64,000 nucleotides of DNA from Planctomycetota bacterium (GCA_016716265.1 JADJWQ010000002.1:1201001-1265000), one strand, 5' to 3'; positions 54,957 through 64,000 are shown, counted from the first letter of the stretch. Translations and numbers: made by a program. The notes: generated from the letters alone by a model not told the origin.

Positions 54957-56735
54957 ATGAGCACGCTGCGCACGCTGGCGATCCCCCTCCTCGCGAGTGC
55001 CGCACTCGCACAGACGCCGGTGGTCCACGTCGCACCGGACGGCGACGACGCCCGGCAGGGCTCGGCCACCGCGCCGCTGCGCTCGCTGGCGCGCGCGCGC
55101 GACCGCCTGCGCGAGCTGCGGTCCGCCGCGGCCCCGCCGGTCGGCGGCGAGGTCGTGCTGCACGCGGGCACCTGGCACCTCGGTGAGCCGCTGCGTCTCG
55201 ACCCCGCCGACGGCGGGACGGCGGCTGCATCGGTCACCTGGCGCGCGGCGGACGGCGCCGCCGTCACGATCTCCGGCGGCCGGCGCCTCGCGCCCGTCGT
55301 CGCCGCCGCCGACGGCCGCCTGACCGCACCGCTCGGCGGGTTGCGACCGCGCGAGCTGTTCGTCGACGGCGCGCGGCGCCCGCGCGCGCGCACGCCGGAC
55401 ACCGGCTTCCTCCGCGTCGTCGCCGCGGCCCCCGACCGGCGCTCGGGCTTCTCGTTCGAGCCCGGCGCGGTCGCGGCCGTCGACGACGTCACCGCCGTCG
55501 AGCTCGTGTTCCTGCACGACTGGTCGGTGTCCCGGATCGGCCTCGCGTCGCTCGACCCGGCCGCGGGCACGCTGGTCACGCGCGACCCGATCGGCGCCGC
55601 CGCGGCCCACTACGCGATCGACAACTTCGAGCCGCACCCGCGCTTCTGGCTCGAAGGCTCGCCCCGCTTCCTCGACGCCCCCGGCGAGTGGTGCGTCGAC
55701 GCCGCCGCCGACACGTTGGTCTACGCGCCGCTCCCCGGCGAGGACCCGGCCGCCATCGAGCTGGTCGTGCCCGTCGCACCCGCGCTGCTCGACGTGCGCG
55801 GCGACGAGATCGCGCCGGTGTGCGGCCTGCACTTCGCCGGGATCCGCTTCGCGCACGCCGCCTGGCAGCCACCCGCGCACGGCTATGCCGAGGGCCAGGC
55901 GACCTTCCACGAGCCGCGCACCGCGGCGGGCGGCGACATCCTGCGACAGCCGGTGCCGCCGGCGCTGCACTTCGAGCGCGCGGTCGACTGCTCGCTGCGC
56001 GATTGCGAGATCTCCCACCTCGGCACCGCCGGGGTGCGCTTCGGCAGCCGCACCGCGCGCTGCGAGCTCCGCGACTGCGTCGTCGACGACGTCGCCGGCA
56101 ATGGCGTGATGATCGGCGAGGACGGCCACCGCACCGTCGACGGTCGACCGTGGTGGCAGGCCGCACCCGAGCAGGCCGCGAGCGACACCGCCGTGGTCGG
56201 CTGCACGATCGCGCGCTGCGGGCAGCAGTTCTTCGGCGCGGTCGGCATCTGGGTCGGGTTCGCCCGCGGTGCCCGCATCACCCGGAACGAGCTCCGCGAC
56301 CTGCCGTACACCGGCGTGTCGCTCGGCTGGCGCTGGAATCCGGAGCCGACGCCGGTGCGCGACCTGCTCGTCGCCGACAACCACATCCACCACGTCATGC
56401 AGGTCCTGAGCGACGGCGGCGGCATCTACACCCTCGGGCTACAGCCCGGCACCGTGCTCAGCGGCAATCGCATCCACGACGTGCCCGTCAATCTCGGGCG
56501 CGCCGAGAGCAACGGGATGTTCCTCGACGAGGGCACCACCGGCATCCTGGTCGAAGGCAATGTGATCTGGAACGTCGCACGCGCGCCCTTGCGCTTCCAC
56601 CGCGCGACGCGCAACCTGGTGCGCGCCAATCTGCTGGTGCTGCGCGGAGACAACCCGCCGGTCCGCTACAATGCGACGGATCCCGCCCTGATCGAGCTGA
56701 TCGACAACGTCGTGGCGCGCACCACCGACGATTGA
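54957..56735 (+). CDS. Exported right-handed parallel beta-helix protein (GH141-like)
   Basis: A 592-residue exported protein (signal peptide about residues 5-19, ending LAQT). The opening HVAPDGDDARQGSATAPL and LARARDRLREL resemble the start of GH141 and related parallel beta-helix glycosidases. The second half has parallel beta-helix rungs (CEISHLGTAGVRFGSR, CVVDDVAGNGVMIGED, GGIYTLGLQPGTVLSGN, RIHDVPVN, NGMFLDEGTTGILVEGNVIWN), matching the family's Asp/Glu-containing repeats. Polysaccharide (fucoside, xyloside or similar) cleavage is a family-based possibility. The start ATG at 54957 is only a few bases after a weak GGGG site. Its 3' end faces the inositol-phosphatase-like gene. Confidence 0.78.
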   Translation: MSTLRTLAIPLLASAALAQTPVVHVAPDGDDARQGSATAPLRSLARARDRLRELRSAAAPPVGGEVVLHAGTWHLGEPLRLDPADGGTAAASVTWRAADGAAVTISGGRRLAPVVAAADGRLTAPLGGLRPRELFVDGARRPRARTPDTGFLRVVAAAPDRRSGFSFEPGAVAAVDDVTAVELVFLHDWSVSRIGLASLDPAAGTLVTRDPIGAAAAHYAIDNFEPHPRFWLEGSPRFLDAPGEWCVDAAADTLVYAPLPGEDPAAIELVVPVAPALLDVRGDEIAPVCGLHFAGIRFAHAAWQPPAHGYAEGQATFHEPRTAAGGDILRQPVPPALHFERAVDCSLRDCEISHLGTAGVRFGSRTARCELRDCVVDDVAGNGVMIGEDGHRTVDGRPWWQAAPEQAASDTAVVGCTIARCGQQFFGAVGIWVGFARGARITRNELRDLPYTGVSLGWRWNPEPTPVRDLLVADNHIHHVMQVLSDGGGIYTLGLQPGTVLSGNRIHDVPVNLGRAESNGMFLDEGTTGILVEGNVIWNVARAPLRFHRATRNLVRANLLVLRGDNPPVRYNATDPALIELIDNVVARTTDD

Positions 56736-56742
56736 GCGCCGG

Positions 56743-57603
56743 TCACCGCGCGCTCGCGCGATCACCGACGTGCGCGAGCAGCGCGTCGTGCAGGCGACGG
56801 TTGCTCGCCAGGATCGAGCCGCCGTACAGCCAGTCGCCACCGCCGCGCAGGTCGGTGACCCGCCCGCCGGCCTCGGCGACGACGACCGCACCCGCGGCGA
56901 CGTCGTAGGGCGCGAGGTCGAGCTCCCAGTAGCCGTCGTAGGTGCCGTCGGCCGTCAGGCAGAGATCGAGCTCCGCGGAGCCGTAGCGCCGCAGGTCGCG
57001 GCAATGCGGCAGCACCGCGCGCAGGCGCTCCACGTTGTCGTCGCGCCCGGGCTGGTCGCGCACGTAGCTGAAACCGGTCGCCAGCAGCGCGTCACCGAGC
57101 TCGGCGGTGTCGGCCACTCCGATCGGGCTCCCGTCGCGCGTCGCCCCGAGCCCGCGCGCCGCGACGTAGGTGACGCCGAGGCGCGGCGCGTGCACGACCC
57201 CGACGACCGGCTCCCCGCGCCAGGCGGCGGCGACCGCGACCGCGAAGTAGGGCAGCCGGTGCACGAAGTTGGTGGTGCCGTCGAGCGGGTCGACGATCCA
57301 CAGCCACTCGGCGTCACGGCTCGGCGCACCGGCCGGCGTCAGCTCGCCCTCCTCGGCGAGCACCGCGTCGGCGGGCCGCGCCTCGAGCAGCGCGCCGACG
57401 ACCGCCCGCTCCGCGGCGCGGTCCGCCCCGGTGACGAGTTCGCGCCGCGCGCCCTTCGAATCGGCGCGGCGCGCCGGCAGCCGCTCCGCCCACTCGAGCA
57501 GCGCTGCGCCACCGCGCCGCGCGGCCCGCTCTGCCAATGCGCACAGAGCGGCGAGCTCGCCGGCAGCGGGCAGCGGGGAACGGGCATCTTCGGTCCGGCT
57601 CAC
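56743..57603 (-). CDS. Inositol-monophosphatase-family phosphatase
   Basis: A 286-residue protein of the inositol monophosphatase superfamily. VDPLDGTTNFVH (residues 104-115, with Asp105 and Asp108) and the upstream Glu-Glu pair (VLAEEGE, Glu84/85) bind metal, and LDLAPYDVAAG near residue 230 carries the last metal Asp. All catalytic residues are present, so it should be an active Mg-dependent phosphatase. Substrate could be inositol phosphate, histidinol phosphate, fructose-1,6-bisphosphate or 3'-phosphoadenosine phosphate; the sequence does not decide. The start is a GTG at 57601-57603. It is followed upstream on the same strand by the PBP4-like gene, about 40 bp away. Confidence 0.88.
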   Translation of the reverse strand: MSRTEDARSPLPAAGELAALCALAERAARRGGAALLEWAERLPARRADSKGARRELVTGADRAAERAVVGALLEARPADAVLAEEGELTPAGAPSRDAEWLWIVDPLDGTTNFVHRLPYFAVAVAAAWRGEPVVGVVHAPRLGVTYVAARGLGATRDGSPIGVADTAELGDALLATGFSYVRDQPGRDDNVERLRAVLPHCRDLRRYGSAELDLCLTADGTYDGYWELDLAPYDVAAGAVVVAEAGGRVTDLRGGGDWLYGGSILASNRRLHDALLAHVGDRASAR

Positions 57604-57645
57604 GGTGGCCCACTCTACGGCGAGCGCGCCGCACCGCGATCCCGA

Positions 57646-59073
57646 TCAGCGCGCGATCGCGGCGACCAGCCGCTCCTGCAGCTCGCGCGGGTGTGGTCCA
57701 CCACGGCGCCGGTCCCAGTTCATCAGGATGGCGAACGCGACGTCGCGATCGCCGACGCGCACGATCCCGGACAGCGCGCTGGCGTCGCGCAGCGTGCCGG
57801 TCTTCGCCTGCACGCGCGCCGCGAGCGGGCTGCCACGGAAGCGGTCGCTCATCGTCGTGTCACGCTCGCCGCCGCGCGCCAGCGCCGCGCGCCACACGTC
57901 GGCGAACGGGGCGCGCAGCGCCGCGCGGAGGATCGTGCAGATCGCCTGCGGCGTCAGCCGGTCGTCGCGCGACAGCCCCGAGCCGTCGACGATGCGGACG
58001 CCGTCGGGCAGCTCGCCGAGCAGATCGGCGAGCGCGTCGCGCACCGCGGCGGCACCGCCGTCGAACGAACCGTCGCCGCGCGTCTCGGCGCCGAGCACGC
58101 GCAGCAGCTGCTCCGCGTCGATGTTGCTCGACTCGGCGAGCACGCGGCGCAGCGCGGGCGCCAGCGGGGTTTCGATCGCGGGCAGGTCGGCATCGCCCGG
58201 CGCGGCAGTCGGCTCGAACCGCAACCCACCGCGCAGGAGCCCGGCGCGCAGCGCGCGCAGGAACACGGCCTCGGCGTCGTCCACCGCGCCGCGGTACTCG
58301 CGCGGCTCGCCGCGCTCCCAGAAGCTGCCGTCGAGCTCGAGCCAGCCATCGCGGGCCGCGGCTCCGTGGCGTGCTCCGGCAGCGCGGTCGGCGGTCAGCC
58401 GGATGCTGCCCCGGAGCTGCAGGCCGCCGACCGGCGCCACCAGCTCCGCGGCGGCATCGATGGAACCACCACCGCGCTCGACGCGCAGCGTCCAGCAGCC
58501 CTGGTCGAGCAGCACGGCTCCGCTCGGCGCGCTGTAGGTGCGATGGAACTGGTCCGCCGGCCAGCCGGCGGGGCGGCTCGGCCCGCCGAACGGGCCGCTG
58601 GCGAGTCGGACGTCGCGGAGCTGCTCGACGCCGGCCGTGCGCAGTCGGACCGCGAGCGCGGCGAACAGCGCCGCGGGGTCCTGCTCGGTGCCGCGGATCC
58701 AGTTCGGATCACCGCCGCCGACGACCTCGAGCACCCCGTCCCGCACGCGGAAGCCGGTCCGGAAACGGTAGTCGCTGCCGAGCCGGTGCAGGAACGCGAC
58801 GGTGGTCGCGAGCTTCTGGTTGCTGGCCGGCAGGAACGCCTCGCTGGCGCGGTGGCTCGCGAGCTCGCGGCCGCTCGCCGCGTCGACCGCGACGAAGCCG
58901 GTCCGGATGCCGGCGCTCTCGGCCTCGCGGACGACCGCTGCCCAGCTCGACGCCTGGGCCGACACCAGCCCGGCGGCGCACGCCAGCCAGAGCGCCGCGC
59001 GGAGCGCCGGGAGGCTCGGGACACCGGCGGGCGCCACCGGCGCGCACCGCCATCGACCGTCGCGTCGTCGCAT
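57646..59073 (-). CDS. D-alanyl-D-alanine carboxypeptidase/endopeptidase (PBP4-type, S13)
   Basis: A 475-residue exported PBP4-type enzyme. The signal segment covers about residues 24-40 (ending SAQAS). The serine-type motifs are SNQK (Ser84-Lys87 in PASNQKLATT), SSN in AESSNIDAEQLLR, and KTG in VQAKTGTLRDA. Between the first two lies the large inserted domain typical of the S13 family, giving normal length. It trims or cross-links peptidoglycan in the periplasm. This matters because some planctomycetes were once thought to lack peptidoglycan. The ATG at 59071-59073 was chosen to start before the signal peptide; the frame extends upstream to 59172 with no better site. Confidence 0.9.
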   Translation of the reverse strand: MRRRDGRWRCAPVAPAGVPSLPALRAALWLACAAGLVSAQASSWAAVVREAESAGIRTGFVAVDAASGRELASHRASEAFLPASNQKLATTVAFLHRLGSDYRFRTGFRVRDGVLEVVGGGDPNWIRGTEQDPAALFAALAVRLRTAGVEQLRDVRLASGPFGGPSRPAGWPADQFHRTYSAPSGAVLLDQGCWTLRVERGGGSIDAAAELVAPVGGLQLRGSIRLTADRAAGARHGAAARDGWLELDGSFWERGEPREYRGAVDDAEAVFLRALRAGLLRGGLRFEPTAAPGDADLPAIETPLAPALRRVLAESSNIDAEQLLRVLGAETRGDGSFDGGAAAVRDALADLLGELPDGVRIVDGSGLSRDDRLTPQAICTILRAALRAPFADVWRAALARGGERDTTMSDRFRGSPLAARVQAKTGTLRDASALSGIVRVGDRDVAFAILMNWDRRRGGPHPRELQERLVAAIAR

Positions 59074-60276
59074 GGGCACGGAGTGTCGTGCCGCCGGCGG
59101 CCCGGTGCAACGCGCGGGCGCGCTGCCAGCGATTTCCTGACGCGGCCGGCGCGCGCCGACCGGCCCAGGCAATGGAGTTCCGGCCGGCCCTCGGGAATGT
59201 CCCAGGCGCCGACATCAAGATTTGGAGTGGACAGCTGCCGCGCGACCCCATACGTAGTGGTCCACCGCGGCAGCACCGGCTCGGTCAGGCCGGCTCGCCG
59301 CGGGGTTCCACAGCCGCCGGCGCGCCCGCTCGTCCCTGTCGATCGTCCGCTCCGGTGGTTCGCTCTTGATCGCCTCGACTCGTTCAACGTGACTTCGGCA
59401 CCGACTTCCGGCGCCGCGGTTCCGCTGCCATGACGCCGATTCGCCGCGGGCCACGCCGCGACGGCGACCGCTGCCTCGCTCGACTCCGCTCGCCGCCCGA
59501 CCGGCAGCGTTCGGACCGGGCCGTGCGGTCGCCGCGGGGCCGCCGCCCACGGCAGCCGTGGCTCGCCAGGGAGGTGGGTCGACACCCGCTCGCCTCCGCA
59601 CGGCATCGCCACCGTCGTCCGGCCGCGGCAGCCGCGGCCGTCCGGCGGTCGCGCTGGAAGCCGTGCGCACGGCGGCAGCCCGGGATCCGGACCCCGAGAT
59701 CCGGACCCCGAGATCCGCACCGCCGCGCGACCGGCGTCCCGCAGCGCCGCGGTCGCGAAGGACGAACCACACGGTCTGCGGACCGTCGCCGTCCGCTCTG
59801 CCCCGACCCCACCACCTCGCCTCGCCGCGATACCGTGGGGACCTGCGCGCAGCGGCGCGGTGCCGACCGCGGCCGCGTGGCCCGGCTCGCCGGGCGCACC
59901 CAGCGGATCGGCCGGCCCGATCCGCGCTTCTCGTTTCCCGCTTCTCACGACAGGCTTCCCGTAGCCAGGGCTTCCCAGGGAGGGATCGGACCCCGCGCCG
60001 GCGCGCGGCGTCGTCCGACCGGTGGATCATGCGCAGACGCCTCGCACCAGTGCGGACCGGAGTGCGGCTCCTGCGATCGAGGTCCATCGTGTGCACGCGG
60101 AGGGACGGGAATCGGGGGGCGGCGGCCGACGGGAGCGCGGGTGCGCGCTGGCGGGCGATCGGTGCCTGCAGGCACACCGGGGTGTCGGGGCGCGCGGCGG
60201 CGCGGCGGCCGTGGAACGTAGGGAGGCGCAGGGACGGCGTCCGGCTCGCGGGCGACCGTCAGGGAGACACGCTCAC
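59074..60276. other. 1.2-kb region without a convincing gene between the PBP4-type gene and the ribonucleotide reductase gene
   Basis: The long open frames here (such as those on the minus strand over 59215-60177 and the plus strand over 59558-60280) are Arg/Gly/Ala-rich, lack good starts and show no family motif, so I do not call them. I looked for a cobalamin riboswitch ahead of the B12-dependent reductase, for RNase P RNA, tmRNA and SRP RNA, and recognised none. Two copies of a 14-bp repeat lie near 59684-59711. The regulatory region of the reductase gene must lie near the 3' end of this stretch. Confidence 0.55.
59684..59711 (+). repeat. Tandem 14-bp direct repeat in the non-coding region
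   Basis: GATCCGGACCCCGA occurs twice in a row (59684-59697 and 59698-59711), followed by a partial third copy. It is unrelated in sequence to the repeats in the formate dehydrogenase spacer. Function unknown. Confidence 0.6.
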
Positions 60277-63200
60277 GTGAAGATCCAGCGGCGATTCACC
60301 GACCCCGAGGGGACCCCGTACGACGGCATCGAGTTCACCCACCGCACGTCGGAGATCCGCAACCCCGACGGCTCGGTGGTGTTCCGTGCCGAGAACGTCG
60401 CCGTGCCAGCGGCCTGGAGCCAGGTGGCGACCGACATCCTCGCGCAGAAGTACTTCCGCAAGGCCGGCGTCCCGCAGACCGGTCCGGACGGCCAGCCGCT
60501 GCGCGACGCGCAAGGCCGCGCCGTCACCGGTCCCGAGCGGGACGCTCGCCAGGTGTTCGACCGCCTCGCGGGCTGCTGGACGCACTGGGGCGAGACGTTC
60601 GGCTACTTCGACACCAAGGCGGACGCCGACGCCTTCCGCGACGAGCTCTGCCACATGCTGGCAGCGCAGCACGCCGCCCCCAACTCGCCGCAGTGGTTCA
60701 ACACCGGCCTGCACTGGGCCTACGGCATCGACGGGCCGCCGCAGGGGCATTGGTACGTCGATCCCGCCGACGGCCAGGTCAAGCGCGCGTCGAGCGCGTA
60801 CGAGCGCCCGCAGCCGCACGCGTGCTTCATCCAGTCCGTGTCCGACGACCTCGTCAACGAGGGCGGCATCATGGACCTGTGGACGCGCGAAGCCCGGCTG
60901 TTCAAGTACGGCTCCGGCACCGGCACGAACTTCTCGCGCATCCGCGCCGAGGACGAGCCGCTGTCCGGCGGCGGCCGGTCGTCGGGCCTGATGTCGTTCC
61001 TGAAGATCGGCGACCGCGCCGCCGGCGCGATCAAGTCCGGCGGCACGACGCGGCGCGCGGCCAAGATGGTCTGCCTCGATCTCGACCATCCGGACATCGA
61101 ACGCTTCGTCGATTGGAAGGTCCTCGAGGAGCAGAAGGTCGCGGCGCTCGTGACCGGCAGCCGCACCGTCCGCCGCCACATCCACACGGTGCTCGATGCG
61201 TGCACCCTCCCGCCGGTCGCCGCGCCGGCGGACGGCAAGCCGGCGAGCGGCGCGCGCGTCGAGGCGCGCCCCGCCCACAATCCGGCGCTCGCCGCCGCGC
61301 TCAAGGAGGCGCGTGCCGCGCTGGTGCCCGAGGCCTACCTGCAGCGCGCGATGCAGCTCGGCGCCCAGGGCTTCCAGGCGATCGAGTTCCCCGAGTACGA
61401 CACCAACTGGGACAGCGAGGCGTACGTCACCGTCTCCGGCCAGAACTCGAACAACTCCGTGCGCGTCCCGAACGCGTTCTTCGAGTGCCTCGAGCAAGGG
61501 CGCCCGTGGCCGCTGCGCTGGCGCACGACCGGTGAGCTCGCCCGTGAGATCGACCCGGGTGACCTGTGGGACCGGATCTGCTACGCCGCCTGGGCCTGCG
61601 CGGACCCCGGCCTGCAGTACGACACGACGATCAACGAGTGGCACACGTGCCCGGCCGACGGCCGCATCGAGGCGAGCAATCCGTGCTCCGAGTACATGTT
61701 CCTCGACGACACGGCCTGCAACCTGGCGTCGCTGAACCTCGTCAAGTTCCTGCGTGACGACGGCGAGTTCGACATCGCCGCGTTCGAGCACGCCACGCGG
61801 CTGTGGACGATCGTGCTCGAGATCAGCGTGCTGATGGCGAGCTTCCCGAGCCGCGAGATCGCGAAGAAGAGCTACGAGTTCCGCACGCTCGGTCTCGGCT
61901 TCGCGAACATCGGCACGGTGCTGATGCGCCTCGGCATCCCGTACGCGTCCCGTGAGGCCTGCGCGATCGCCGGGGCGATCACGGCGATCCTGTGCGGCAA
62001 GAGCTACGAGACCTCCGCCGAGCTCGCGGCGGAGCTCGGCCCGTTCCCCGGCTTCGCCCGCAACCGCGAGCACATGCTGCGGGTGATCCGCAATCATCGG
62101 CGCGCAGCCTGGGGCGAGCCCGAGGACCACTACGAGGGGCTGACGATCGTGCCGCGCGCGATCGACCAGAAGCGCTGCCCGGTGCCACTGCTCGACGCGG
62201 CCCGCGCGGCCTGGGATCGCGCGCTCGCGCTCGGTGAGCAGCACGGCTACCGCAACGCGCAGGTCACGGTGATCGCGCCGACCGGCACGATCGGGCTGCT
62301 GATGGACTGCGACACGACCGGGGTCGAGCCGGACTTCGCGCTGGTGAAGTTCAAGAAGCTCGCCGGCGGCGGCTACTTCAAGATCATCAACCAGAGCCTG
62401 CCGGTCGCGCTGCGCAGGCTGGGCTACTCCGGCGCGCAGATCGACGACATCGTCGGCTACGCGGTCGGCCGTCGCACGCTCGCCGGAGCGCCGCACGTCA
62501 ACCACGAATCGCTCCGCGCACACGGCTTCGGCGACACCGAGCTCCGCAAGCTCGAGGATGCGCTGCAGTCGGCATTCGACGTGTCGTTCGTCTTCAATCG
62601 TCACGTGCTCGGTGACGCGTTCTGCCGCGACGGACTCGGGTTGACCGACGCCCAGCTCGACGACTGGAACTTCGACATCCTGACCCACCTCGGCTTCACG
62701 CGGCGCCAGGTCGCGGAGACCAACGACTACGTCTGCGGCACGATGACCGTCGAGGGTGCTCCGCACCTGAAGGACGAGCACCTGCCGATCTTCGATTGCG
62801 CGAATCGCTGCGGGCGGCGCGGCAAGCGCTACATCCCGTTCTGCGCGCACATCGACATGATGGCGGCCGTGCAGCCGTTCATCTCCGGTGCGATCAGCAA
62901 GACGATCAACATGCCGCACGACGCGACGATCGACGACGTGCGCGACGCCTACGGGCACTCGTGGCGCAGCATGATCAAGGCGGTCGCGCTGTACCGGGAC
63001 GGCTCGAAGCTCTCGCAGCCGCTCAACAGCGTCGCGGAACCCGACGACCAGCACGCGGACGACGCCACCGAGGCGGACGCGGTCGCACCGGAGCTGCACG
63101 CGACGCCGAAGGCCGTCGCGGAGGCCGCCGAGCGCGTCACCGAGCGGGTCGTCCACCACTACCTGCGCGCGCGCCGCAAGCTGCCCTACCGGCGGCGCGG

Positions 63201-64000
63201 CTACACGCAGAAGGCGGTGGTCGGCGGCCACAAGATCTACCTGCGGACCGGCGAGTACGACGACGGCACGCTCGGCGAGATCTTCCTCGACATGCACAAG
63301 GAGGGCGCGGCGTTCCGCTCGCTGATGAACAACTTCGCGATCGCGATCTCGCTCGGCCTGCAGCACGGCGTGCCGCTCGAGGAGTTCGTCGACGCGTTCG
63401 TGTTCACGCGCTTCGAGCCGAACGGCATCGTCACCGGCCACGACCGGATCCGGCTGTCGACCTCGATCCTCGACTACGTGTTCCGCGATCTCGCGATCAA
63501 CTACCTCGGCCGGCAGGACCTCGCGCAGATCCAGGAGGACGACCTGAGCAGCACGACGACCGGCGGCGGCCGCGCCGACGACGAGGAGCTGTTCGAGGAG
63601 CCGACCGCGGAGGAGGACGACGGCTTCGAGCCGCCGCCCGACGAGCCGACCGTCGAGCTGAAGCTCGACGCCGAGCAGCACCGGAGGTCGGCCGCGCGAC
63701 TCGACCGGTCGGATCGGCTGCCGCGCCCGCGCAACGGCGACCGCTCCGGCCACGACGCGGGCGACGGCGGCGGCGCGCTCCACTCGCCCGCGCTCGACGC
63801 GCGGCGGGCGGCCTCGGCGGTGGCGGTACCGACCCGCGCCGCGCGGCTGCGCGCCGCGAACGAACGCGCGCTGAAGATCCGCGAGGCGCGGATCAAGGGC
63901 TACGAGGGCGACGCCTGCGGCGCCTGCGGCCAGTTCACGCTGGTCCGCAACGGCACCTGTCTGAAGTGCGACTCCTGCGGCGCGACCAGCGGCTGCAGCT
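60277..64000 (+). CDS. nrdJ: Vitamin B12-dependent (class II) ribonucleoside-diphosphate reductase, cut by window edge
   Basis: An open frame of at least 1241 codons from a likely GTG start at 60277, with AGGGA about 11 bp upstream; it runs off the window without a stop. It is the adenosylcobalamin-dependent ribonucleotide reductase reducing (deoxy)ribonucleotides for DNA synthesis. HACFIQSV (Cys183) and the active-site NPCSEY (Asn468, Cys470, Glu472) are in place, as are CNLASLNL, the NSNNSVRVP loop and APTGTIGLLMDCDT. The segment of about 120 residues from around residue 1085 is acidic/Arg low complexity (poorly conserved linker) before the C-terminal C-G-A-C-G and C-L-K-C-D-S-C zinc-like/redox cysteines. 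No cobalamin riboswitch was recognised upstream. Confidence 0.92.
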   Translation, partial: MKIQRRFTDPEGTPYDGIEFTHRTSEIRNPDGSVVFRAENVAVPAAWSQVATDILAQKYFRKAGVPQTGPDGQPLRDAQGRAVTGPERDARQVFDRLAGCWTHWGETFGYFDTKADADAFRDELCHMLAAQHAAPNSPQWFNTGLHWAYGIDGPPQGHWYVDPADGQVKRASSAYERPQPHACFIQSVSDDLVNEGGIMDLWTREARLFKYGSGTGTNFSRIRAEDEPLSGGGRSSGLMSFLKIGDRAAGAIKSGGTTRRAAKMVCLDLDHPDIERFVDWKVLEEQKVAALVTGSRTVRRHIHTVLDACTLPPVAAPADGKPASGARVEARPAHNPALAAALKEARAALVPEAYLQRAMQLGAQGFQAIEFPEYDTNWDSEAYVTVSGQNSNNSVRVPNAFFECLEQGRPWPLRWRTTGELAREIDPGDLWDRICYAAWACADPGLQYDTTINEWHTCPADGRIEASNPCSEYMFLDDTACNLASLNLVKFLRDDGEFDIAAFEHATRLWTIVLEISVLMASFPSREIAKKSYEFRTLGLGFANIGTVLMRLGIPYASREACAIAGAITAILCGKSYETSAELAAELGPFPGFARNREHMLRVIRNHRRAAWGEPEDHYEGLTIVPRAIDQKRCPVPLLDAARAAWDRALALGEQHGYRNAQVTVIAPTGTIGLLMDCDTTGVEPDFALVKFKKLAGGGYFKIINQSLPVALRRLGYSGAQIDDIVGYAVGRRTLAGAPHVNHESLRAHGFGDTELRKLEDALQSAFDVSFVFNRHVLGDAFCRDGLGLTDAQLDDWNFDILTHLGFTRRQVAETNDYVCGTMTVEGAPHLKDEHLPIFDCANRCGRRGKRYIPFCAHIDMMAAVQPFISGAISKTINMPHDATIDDVRDAYGHSWRSMIKAVALYRDGSKLSQPLNSVAEPDDQHADDATEADAVAPELHATPKAVAEAAERVTERVVHHYLRARRKLPYRRRGYTQKAVVGGHKIYLRTGEYDDGTLGEIFLDMHKEGAAFRSLMNNFAIAISLGLQHGVPLEEFVDAFVFTRFEPNGIVTGHDRIRLSTSILDYVFRDLAINYLGRQDLAQIQEDDLSSTTTGGGRADDEELFEEPTAEEDDGFEPPPDEPTVELKLDAEQHRRSAARLDRSDRLPRPRNGDRSGHDAGDGGGALHSPALDARRAASAVAVPTRAARLRAANERALKIREARIKGYEGDACGACGQFTLVRNGTCLKCDSCGATSGCS

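Noticed and set aside
59215..60177. 320-aa minus-strand open frame in the gap before nrdJ
   Set aside because: No ribosome site, Arg/Ala/Gly rich, no recognisable domain; overlaps other equally long frames on the other strand.
59074..60276. Cobalamin riboswitch, RNase P RNA, tmRNA or SRP RNA
   Set aside because: I compared the region by eye with the conserved parts of each and saw no match; a covariance-model search could overturn this.
60259..63783. 1174-aa minus-strand open frame over the ribonucleotide reductase
   Set aside because: The plus strand has all NrdJ active-site motifs; the minus frame is antisense low complexity.

Overview
This is a 64 kb stretch of very GC-rich bacterial chromosome with about 40 supported protein genes and one tRNA. 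I see no insertion sequence, prophage, integrase or CRISPR array. The content suggests a free-living, largely aerobic or facultative bacterium, most plausibly a member of the Planctomycetota. The reasons are the many secreted or lipid-anchored proteins of that style (two CRTAC1-type VCBS/ASPIC lipoproteins, a sulfatase, parallel beta-helix proteins, a subtilase and another exported protein with a similar C-terminal end, ASST-like and GH65-like proteins), an EF-P with a non-lysine loop tip, and a B12-dependent ribonucleotide reductase. The taxonomic call is an inference from gene content and not from a marker-gene tree.

Layout. 1-3.9 kb: the end of a sugar-phosphate nucleotidyltransferase, an exported protein of unknown function coupled to a RidA-like gene, and a small membrane protein. 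4.0-8.7 kb: a two-gene formate dehydrogenase locus, consisting of a NuoE/NuoF-type fusion and a molybdopterin catalytic subunit. The catalytic gene has an in-frame TGA at 7035-7037 that reads best as selenocysteine, followed at once by a bacterial SECIS hairpin. Naive ORF calling splits this one gene into two. 9-25 kb: an RRM RNA-binding protein, GH65-like and ASST-like exported proteins, an SGNH hydrolase, macro-domain and radical SAM proteins, a sulfatase/NnrS pair, a secreted left-handed beta-helix protein with a cysteine-peptidase-like tail, and an M3 metallopeptidase. 25.4-28.6 kb: tRNA-Pro(CGG), MgtE, and a SatD/DUF3307 pair preceded by two matched palindromes that look like an autoregulatory operator. 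28.6-34.6 kb: two translationally coupled VCBS/ASPIC lipoproteins on the minus strand.

34.6-46.8 kb: a probably frameshifted gene with a basic, repetitive N-terminus, cystathionine beta-synthase, EF-P, LarC, a HEAT-like protein, a minus-strand run (threonine aldolase, phosphomannomutase, SAM hydrolase, arginase) and an MFS transporter. 46.8-59.1 kb: an NTF2-like protein, a large subtilase with an altered catalytic Asp, a DDAH-like amidinohydrolase, a cyclic-2,3-diphosphoglycerate-synthetase-like P-loop enzyme, a GT-C-type membrane protein, a GH141-like beta-helix protein, an inositol-phosphatase-like enzyme and a PBP4-type carboxypeptidase. 59.1-60.3 kb has no convincing gene. From 60.3 kb to the window edge runs a truncated class II ribonucleotide reductase.

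The strongest single finding is the selenocysteine formate dehydrogenase. It implies a selenium-incorporation system (SelA/B/C/D) elsewhere in the genome. Also notable are the 14-bp tandem repeats between its two genes, the SatD operators, the frameshifted gene at 34.6-36.3 kb, and the similar C-terminal regions of two exported proteins 25 kb apart.
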